The notes beneath the pieces were generated by a model. It had not been told where the DNA came from, did not search any database, and saw nothing but the letters and a program-made list of their open reading frames with translations. A DNA stretch of 10,883 nt from Alphaproteobacteria bacterium UBA6038. Lineage in GTDB: Bacteria > Pseudomonadota > Alphaproteobacteria > Micropepsales > Micropepsaceae. The stretch covers positions 1 to 10,883 of the forward strand of contig DIZC01000119.1 of NCBI GenBank assembly GCA_002429315.1, in the 5' to 3' direction. The position numbers and the translations under genes are program-made. Of this stretch, positions 7,231 through 10,883 are shown piece after piece; within the stretch, counting starts at the first letter, position 1, and every line of letters starts with the position of its first letter.

Positions 7231-7233
7231 AAA

Positions 7234-7240
7234 CCTTCCT
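7234..7240 (-). promoter_or_regulatory. Ribosome binding site for the GTG start of ppsR
   Basis: On the minus strand this reads AGGAAGG; its AGGA lies 6 bases before the GTG at 7230. It supports that start over the second GTG three codons downstream. Confidence 0.6.
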
Positions 7241-7274
7241 CACGAGCGCCGCTCTCACACACCGGCCGATGACG

Positions 7275-7303
7275 ATTCCACACCAACGCGACTACCGCTG
7301 CAA
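7275..7303 (-). promoter_or_regulatory. Possible sigma70-type promoter for ppsR
   Basis: On the minus strand TTGCAG (7303-7298) is followed by 17 bases and TGGAAT (7280-7275). Transcription would start near 7268, leaving a leader of about 38 bases before the GTG. A GANTC site (7274-7278) overlaps the -10, so methylation could in principle affect it. The match is moderate and was found by eye. Confidence 0.3.
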
Positions 7304-7379
7304 ACGGATGTTCACCCTTCCCGGCGATATCCCATTACCTTTCCACAGGCAGCAAGAGGGAGGCAGGCATCGGTTTGCC

Positions 7380-7408
7380 TTGAGTCAAAGGCCTTTGCAG
7401 CCTACAGG
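7380..7408 (+). promoter_or_regulatory. Weak candidate promoter for hemE
   Basis: TTGAGT (7380-7385) and TACAGG (7403-7408) are separated by 17 bases. The -10 is a poor match (3 of 6). Its spacer contains the whole 12-bp palindrome at 7386-7397, a position where a regulator could act. Confidence 0.15.
7386..7397. repeat. Perfect 12-bp palindrome upstream of hemE
   Basis: The sequence CAAAGGCCTTTG is its own reverse complement. It lies 82 bases before the hemE start, outside any coding region that I accept. It could be an operator half-site pair or chance; no known operator consensus is recognised. Confidence 0.5.
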
Positions 7409-7466
7409 AGAGGCTACAACCGCTCCCATCCACAGAGTCACAGGTCCAACATCATCTTCATCATCC

Positions 7467-7472
7467 AAGGAG
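7467..7472 (+). promoter_or_regulatory. Ribosome binding site that fixes the TTG start of hemE
   Basis: AAGGAG is followed after 6 bases by the TTG at 7479. This is the best Shine-Dalgarno match in the window and sits exactly where HemE homology begins, so it decides the start against the longer frame beginning at 7269. Confidence 0.8.
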
Positions 7473-7478
7473 TCCTTC

Positions 7479-8516
7479 TTGAAGGAAGATGAAAGACCAA
7501 GCTTGGCTTGTGTGCTCAATGGAGAGGCAGTAAGCCCACCGCCGATCTGGCTGATGCGGCAAGCGGGCCGCTACCTGCCTGAATATCGCGAGATGCGTGC
7601 CAAGGCAGGTTCGTTCTGGACCATGTGTATGACTCCGGAGTTGGCGGCTGCGGTGACGTTGCAGCCGATCCGGCGCTTCGGTTTCGATGCAGCGATTCTG
7701 TTCTCTGACATTTTGGTGCTGCCGTTTGCGATGGGGCGCGAGGTTCGCTTCGATGAAGGCGGACCGACTCTCTCGCCGATCGCCTCGGTTGGTGAGCTTG
7801 AGGGCGATGAGCCACTTTGGGCGAGGCGCCTCGCGCCGGTGTACGCTGCTATCGCAGAAGTGAGGGCCGGGCTTGCTTCCGATGTGGCGTTGCTCGGTTT
7901 TGCCGGCGCGCCGTGGACACTCGCGACATACTTAGCGGAAGGCGGCGGTTCCGCGGATCAGCGTGCTGCGAAGCTGTGGGGCTACCGCAAGCCGGAAGAA
8001 TTCGCGAGGTTGTTGGCGCGGATTGCCGATTGCGTGGCCTTTCATCTGATCCAGCAACTCGACGCCGGCGCTGATGCGGTTCAGATCTTCGATAGCTGGG
8101 CCAATGGATTGCCCGCGCGTGCATACGAGAAGTGGGTGATCGCGCCGACGAAGCAGCTTGTAGAGAAGGTGAGGAAAAGCCATCCCCGCGCGCGAATTAT
8201 TGGATTTCCGCGCGCGAGCACACTCGACGGATACAAGCGGTATGCGGACGAGACCGGAGTCGATGCGCTCTCGCTCGATACCGCTGTGCCGATGACCTGG
8301 GCCGCCAAAAATATCGCGCCGAGAATAACGATACAGGGCAACCTCGATCCGATTGCGCTCCTCGCCGGCGGTGCAGCGCTCCATGAAGCGGTGCGGGACA
8401 TTCTTTCGGCCATGCGCGACCGACCGTTCATCTTCAATCTGGGGCATGGCGTGCTGCCGGAGACTCGGCTGGAGCACGTGGCGGAGCTCGTCGCACAGGT
8501 AAGGTCGGCGCGGTGA
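7479..8516 (+). CDS. hemE: Uroporphyrinogen decarboxylase
   Basis: The product is 345 aa, the normal length. It removes four carboxyl groups from uroporphyrinogen III to make coproporphyrinogen III in the cytoplasm. Motifs: PPPIWLMRQAGRYLPEYR (20-37) with substrate-binding Arg27 and Arg31, FSDILVLP (75-82) with the catalytic Asp77, GFAGAPWTLATYL (140-152) with Tyr151, IFDSWANGL (203-211) with Ser206, GFPRAS (242-247), QGNLDP (286-291) and FNLGHGVLPET (319-329) with His323. The frame continues upstream to an ATG at 7269, but that gives a Ser/Pro-rich 70-residue extension foreign to the family. The TTG at 7479 has a near-perfect AAGGAG six bases before it and yields MKEDERPSLACVLNGEAV, which aligns with typical HemE N termini. 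It heads the hemE/hemH/hemJ unit and overlaps hemH by 4 bases (GTGA). Confidence 0.97.
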   Translation: MKEDERPSLACVLNGEAVSPPPIWLMRQAGRYLPEYREMRAKAGSFWTMCMTPELAAAVTLQPIRRFGFDAAILFSDILVLPFAMGREVRFDEGGPTLSPIASVGELEGDEPLWARRLAPVYAAIAEVRAGLASDVALLGFAGAPWTLATYLAEGGGSADQRAAKLWGYRKPEEFARLLARIADCVAFHLIQQLDAGADAVQIFDSWANGLPARAYEKWVIAPTKQLVEKVRKSHPRARIIGFPRASTLDGYKRYADETGVDALSLDTAVPMTWAAKNIAPRITIQGNLDPIALLAGGAALHEAVRDILSAMRDRPFIFNLGHGVLPETRLEHVAELVAQVRSAR

Positions 8517-9550
8517 AGCTCGCTATCGTGCTGTTCAATCTGGGCGGTCCAGATGCGCCCGAGGCCGTCGAACCGTTCTTGCAGAATCTGTTTTCGGATC
8601 CGGCCGTGCTCCCGTTGCCGGATCTTGCGCGAAAACCGCTGGCCCGCTGGATCGCGAAGCGCCGCGCGCCCATCGCCCGAGAGATCTACCGGAAAATCGG
8701 CGGCCGCTCGCCCATTCTCGAAGAAACGCAGGCGCAGGCGGCGGCTCTGGAGTCGGCGCTGGCCGACCGGCGAGTCGAGGCCAAGGTGTTCATCGCCATG
8801 CGGGCGTGGAAACCGTTTGCGGCCGAAACGGCCGCCGCCGTTCTGGCATGGCGCCCGCATCGCACCGTCCTGCTGCCGCTCTACCCACAATTTTCCACCA
8901 CCACGACCGCTTCGTCTCTGCGCGATTGGAACGCCGCTGCTCGTCAGGTCGGCATGACTGCTCCGCATTCCCGGATCTGCTGTTATCCGTGGCTGGACGG
9001 CTTCATCGCCGCGGAGGTAGCGCTCATTCGTCAGACGCTTGCCAGCCGGAAACCGGGTGTGGATTACCGCCTGTTGTTATCCGCGCATGGGCTGCCGAAG
9101 CGCACGATTTCCAAGGGCGATCCCTATCAATGGCAGGTGGAGAAAACGGCGCAGGCGATTGTGGACAAGCTGGGGATGGAACGCCTCGACTGGCAGCTCT
9201 GCTACCAAAGCCGTGTCGGCCCGCTGGCGTGGATCGGGCCAGCGACCGACGCCGAAATCCGCCGCGCCGGTGCCGACGGCAAGGGTATCGTCATCGCGCC
9301 GATCGCCTTCGTGTCCGAGCATTCCGAGACGCTGGTGGAACTCGACATCGAATATGCGCATCTCGCGCAGGAATGTGGCGTGCCGCACTACCTGCGGGTG
9401 CCCACGGTCGGTACCCAGTCCGCGTTCATCGATGGGCTGGCGCGGATGGTGGTCCGGACGCTCGAGGGTGAATCCGTGATATCCTGCGGGCACGGCCGCA
9501 TCTGCCCCGGACAATTGCGCGCCTGCGGATTCGAGAGCGCCGATGGCTGA
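8513..9550 (+). CDS. hemH: Ferrochelatase (protoporphyrin IX, probably [2Fe-2S]-containing)
   Basis: The product is 345 aa. It inserts Fe2+ into protoporphyrin IX, the last step of the protoporphyrin-dependent haem pathway. The N terminus reads AIVLFNLGGPDAPEAVEPFL (4-23). LPLYPQFSTTTTAS (121-134) is the family PLYPxxS motif. The catalytic His is in LLLSAHGLPKR (His192), and the second metal or proton-handling site is in FVSEHSETLVELD (266-278). Cysteines at 156/157 (ICCYPW) and at 325, 331 and 338 (spacing C-x5-C-x6-C near the C terminus) match in general position the [2Fe-2S] ligands reported for Caulobacter crescentus ferrochelatase, one internal and three C-terminal. The start is GTG at 8513, overlapping the hemE stop; a longer protein is excluded because the upstream frame lies within hemE. 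The 3' end overlaps hemJ by 8 bases. Confidence 0.97.
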   Translation: MKLAIVLFNLGGPDAPEAVEPFLQNLFSDPAVLPLPDLARKPLARWIAKRRAPIAREIYRKIGGRSPILEETQAQAAALESALADRRVEAKVFIAMRAWKPFAAETAAAVLAWRPHRTVLLPLYPQFSTTTTASSLRDWNAAARQVGMTAPHSRICCYPWLDGFIAAEVALIRQTLASRKPGVDYRLLLSAHGLPKRTISKGDPYQWQVEKTAQAIVDKLGMERLDWQLCYQSRVGPLAWIGPATDAEIRRAGADGKGIVIAPIAFVSEHSETLVELDIEYAHLAQECGVPHYLRVPTVGTQSAFIDGLARMVVRTLEGESVISCGHGRICPGQLRACGFESADG

Positions 9551-9998
9551 CCAGATCAGGAATTTTCTGTCCAACGACATCGATTGGATCAAAGCCCTAC
9601 ACGTGATTGCGGTGATCGCGTGGATGAGCGGGCTGCTCTACCTGCCGCGGCTGTTCGTGTACCACACTGAGACGCAGCCAGGATCGGCCGAATCGGAGCG
9701 TTTCAAGGTGATGGAGCGCAAGCTCTTGCGCGCCATCATGAACCCGGCGGCGATCGCGGTATGGATTCTGGGGCCGACTTTGGCGTGGTTGACGGGCGCC
9801 TACGAAGATCGCTGGCTTCAGGTGAAATTTGTCCTGGTCGTGGCATTGACCGTCACGCACCACCTTTACGCCCGCTGGCGCAAGGATTTCGCGCTGGACC
9901 GCAACATCCGCCCGGCCCGGTTCTACCGTATCTGGAACGAGATCCCGGCGGTTCTGATGGTCTGCATCGTCATTTTGGTGATCGTCCAACCCTTCTGA
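9543..9998 (+). CDS. hemJ: Protoporphyrinogen IX oxidase HemJ
   Basis: The product is 151 aa, a small integral membrane protein of the normal HemJ size. HemJ oxidises protoporphyrinogen IX to protoporphyrin IX and is the usual enzyme for this step in alphaproteobacteria, replacing HemG and HemY. The N-terminal core WIKALHVIAVIAWMSGLLYLPRLFVYH (15-41) contains the conserved His20 and the YLPRLFVYH stretch; ERKLLRAIMNP (58-68) follows. Four hydrophobic segments are visible near 17-35, 66-86, 92-107 and 135-150. The ATG at 9543 gives the typical N terminus, and its first 8 bases lie inside hemH, indicating coupling. It is the last gene of the haem unit and is followed by a short terminator-like hairpin and then the rho promoter. 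Confidence 0.95.
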   Translation: MADQIRNFLSNDIDWIKALHVIAVIAWMSGLLYLPRLFVYHTETQPGSAESERFKVMERKLLRAIMNPAAIAVWILGPTLAWLTGAYEDRWLQVKFVLVVALTVTHHLYARWRKDFALDRNIRPARFYRIWNEIPAVLMVCIVILVIVQPF

Positions 9999-10013
9999 GG
10001 CGACACCTCTTTT
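9997..10013 (+). terminator. Short terminator-like hairpin after hemJ
   Basis: GAGG (9997-10000) can pair with CCTC (10006-10009) across a 5-base loop and is followed by TTTT (10010-10013). The stem is only 4 bp and starts inside the hemJ stop codon, so termination would be weak. The T run doubles as part of the proposed rho -35 box. Confidence 0.2.
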
Positions 10014-10038
10014 CATCGGCACCAAATCGCGGTATAAG
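10010..10038 (+). promoter_or_regulatory. Promoter for rho
   Basis: TTTTCA (10010-10015) and TATAAG (10033-10038) are separated by exactly 17 bases, matching 4 and 5 positions of the sigma70 consensus. Transcription would begin near 10045, leaving a leader of about 170 bases before the rho ATG. It is the best promoter match seen in the window. Confidence 0.5.
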
Positions 10039-10215
10039 ACGTTAGTTCCCCATCTGAAGCCGCAGGCGGCACGCGTGGATTTCACGCGAAGTCCCACCCG
10101 GCGAACACCGGCGCGGTCAACGATCATATCCACGAAGCTCTGCCGGGCGGCTCGCAAAGCGCCCGCCGGATTTCGGGAGTCAATCCCCCCAAACGGTAAG
10201 TTCCAGGTACCCCCC
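10039..10215 (+). other. Structured leader of rho
   Basis: The region can fold into at least two hairpins: CGCGTG/CACGCG (10072-10077 with 10083-10088, 5-base loop) and CGGGCG/CGCCCG (10144-10149 with 10160-10165, 10-base loop). Neither is followed by a T run, so they are not intrinsic terminators. In E. coli and other bacteria rho is autoregulated by Rho-dependent attenuation in its leader, and this leader may serve that purpose. The rho frame is open throughout the leader (for example from the GTG at 10075), but the Arg/Pro-rich translation does not resemble Rho, so I treat it as untranslated. Confidence 0.4.
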
Positions 10216-10883
10216 ATGACCATCCAAGACGGCCTTCAGGCGATGAAGCTGAAGGATTTGAAATCCAAAACTCCCACCGATCTGCTTGCCTTCGCCGAAG
10301 AGCTCGGGATCGAGAACGCCTCGTCCATGCGCAAGCAGGACATGCTGTTCGCCATCCTGAAGGAACTCGCCGATCGCAATGTCGAGATCGCCGGCGAAGG
10401 CGTGGTCGAGACTCTGCAGGATGGCTTCGGTTTCCTGCGCTCGCCTGAATCCAACTACCTGCCGGGCCCGGACGACATCTACGTCAGCCCGTCGCAGATC
10501 CGCCGCTTCGGCCTCAGGACCGGCGACACGGTGGAAGGCCCGATCCGCTCGCCCAAGGACGGCGAGCGCTACTTCGCCCTGCTCAAGGTTTCCACCATCA
10601 ATTTCGAGGATCCTGAGGCCGGAAAGCACAAGGTGCATTTCGACAATTTGACGCCGCTCTATCCCACCAAGTGGCTGAAGATGGAGATCGATGACCCCAC
10701 CCTGAAGGACAAGACCGGGCGGGTGATCGACATCGTCTCGCCGCAGGGCAAGGGACAGCGCGCTCTCATCACCGCGCAGCCACGCACCGGCAAGACGGTG
10801 ATCCTGCAGAATATCGCCAAGGCGGTCGCCGCCAATCACCCCGAGTGCTACCTGATCGTGCTGCTCATCGACGAGCGGCCGGA
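10216..10883 (+). CDS. rho: Transcription termination factor Rho (3' end cut by window edge)
   Basis: The first 222 codons are present and the frame is open at the edge. Rho is a hexameric RNA-dependent ATPase and helicase that releases transcripts from RNA polymerase. The N-terminal helical domain shows LKDLKSKTPTDLLAFAEELGIENASSMRKQDMLFAILK (12-49, quoted here by key parts: LKDLKSKTP, ENASSMRKQD, FAILK). The cold-shock-type RNA-binding domain follows with LQDGFGFLRSPESNYLPGPD (67-86), IYVSPSQIRRFGLRTGD (88-104). The ATPase domain begins with LYPTKWLKME and the Walker A QPRTGKT (188-194), the alphaproteobacterial form in which Gln and Thr replace residues of the E. coli APPKAGKT. Walker B VLLIDERP begins at 215. 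The start at ATG 10216 has only a weak AGG (10205-10207) upstream. An ATG nine codons later would match the E. coli N terminus and is an alternative. Confidence 0.96.
   Translation, partial: MTIQDGLQAMKLKDLKSKTPTDLLAFAEELGIENASSMRKQDMLFAILKELADRNVEIAGEGVVETLQDGFGFLRSPESNYLPGPDDIYVSPSQIRRFGLRTGDTVEGPIRSPKDGERYFALLKVSTINFEDPEAGKHKVHFDNLTPLYPTKWLKMEIDDPTLKDKTGRVIDIVSPQGKGQRALITAQPRTGKTVILQNIAKAVAANHPECYLIVLLIDERP

Larger units (their letters stand above)
7231..7478. other. ppsR-hemE divergent intergenic region; candidate replication origin region
   Basis: This 248-bp gap is about 56% GC by hand count, below its gene-coding surroundings. It contains four GANTC sites (7274-7278, 7382-7386, 7435-7439, 7470-7474). 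Three TCCACA cores on the plus strand sit in nine-mers GATTCCACA (7274-7282), CTTTCCACA (7339-7347) and CCATCCACA (7426-7434), which differ from the DnaA-box consensus TTATCCACA at 3, 2 and 2 positions. There is a perfect 12-bp palindrome at 7386-7397 and terminal inverted pentamers AGGCA/TGCCT at 7361-7380. An upstream-open frame from the ATG at 7269 runs into hemE, but its 70 residues do not resemble any HemE N terminus. The location equals the origin location known in Caulobacter crescentus and Rickettsia prowazekii. I see no CtrA-type TTAA-N7-TTAA site and no strong AT-rich unwinding tract, so the origin call is positional and tentative. Confidence 0.35.

Noticed and set aside
7450..7466. 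CAT/TCA trinucleotide run before the hemE ribosome binding site
   Set aside because: It is short and imperfect; at most it gives an unstructured leader next to the Shine-Dalgarno site.
7269..7478. N-terminal extension of hemE, or a small gene, beginning at ATG 7269
   Set aside because: The translation is a Ser/Pro/Arg-rich string with no HemE similarity, family homology starts only after the TTG at 7479, and the AAGGAG site fits that TTG. No independent ribosome binding site favours 7269.
8081..8968. 295-residue minus-strand open frame opposite hemE and hemH
   Set aside because: The plus strand shows the catalytic motifs of HemE and HemH through this whole stretch; the minus frame has no recognisable family.
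1..10883. A new defence, mobile or biosynthetic system
   Set aside because: Every substantial coding region belongs to a known housekeeping family in a conserved alphaproteobacterial order; I saw no integrase, transposase, repeat array, tRNA or compositional break.

Overview
The window looks like a piece of a GC-rich alphaproteobacterial chromosome (roughly 60-65% GC by eye). It holds conserved housekeeping genes: 12 complete CDSs and two partial ones cut by the window edges. No mobile element, CRISPR array, tRNA, rRNA or foreign-looking block was seen. The gene order (smr/mltA/Tim44-like/secB/dnaQ/coaE/aroE/ppsR on one side and hemE/hemH/hemJ/rho on the other) is the core alphaproteobacterial arrangement also found in Caulobacter and relatives. 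A genus cannot be named from the sequence.

Layout, left to right. (1) 2-673, plus strand: the C-terminal part of a PfkB-family adenosine kinase. (2) 674-3559, minus strand: a tightly coupled four-gene unit read as Tim44-like protein, mltA, smr, yjbQ, with 1-4 base overlaps at each junction. (3) 3560-3758: a divergent intergenic region. (4) 3759-4244, plus strand: secB, which converges on dnaQ so closely that one CTAG supplies both stop codons. (5) 4241-7230, minus strand: ppsR, aroE, coaE, dnaQ, all overlapping by 4-8 bases. (6) 7231-7478: a divergent 248-bp region with lower GC (about 56%), four GANTC sites, several TCCACA cores and short inverted repeats. (7) 7479-9998, plus strand: hemE, hemH, hemJ, overlapping by 4 and 8 bases; these encode three late steps of haem synthesis. 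(8) 9999-10215: a promoter and a structured leader. (9) 10216 to the window end: the N-terminal 222 codons of rho.

The most interesting point is positional. In Caulobacter crescentus and Rickettsia prowazekii the chromosomal replication origin lies between hemE and the ppsR-family gene. The same pair flanks 7231-7478 here, and the nearest genes are transcribed away from it on both sides. The region is therefore a candidate for oriC or an origin-proximal remnant. The DnaA-box-like sites are imperfect and no strong AT-rich unwinding element is visible, so this remains a hypothesis.

Working together: HemE, HemJ and HemH make uroporphyrinogen decarboxylation, protoporphyrinogen oxidation and iron insertion available from one transcript; the coproporphyrinogen oxidase is not in the window. 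PpsR (pyruvate phosphate dikinase regulator) controls PEP formation and is co-transcribed with AroE of the PEP-fed shikimate pathway, then with CoaE (coenzyme A) and the DnaQ proofreading exonuclease. MltA, the Tim44-like protein and SecB are envelope or export proteins. Several genes start at GTG or TTG (smr, dnaQ, ppsR, hemE, hemH). I found no convincing evidence of a previously undescribed system.
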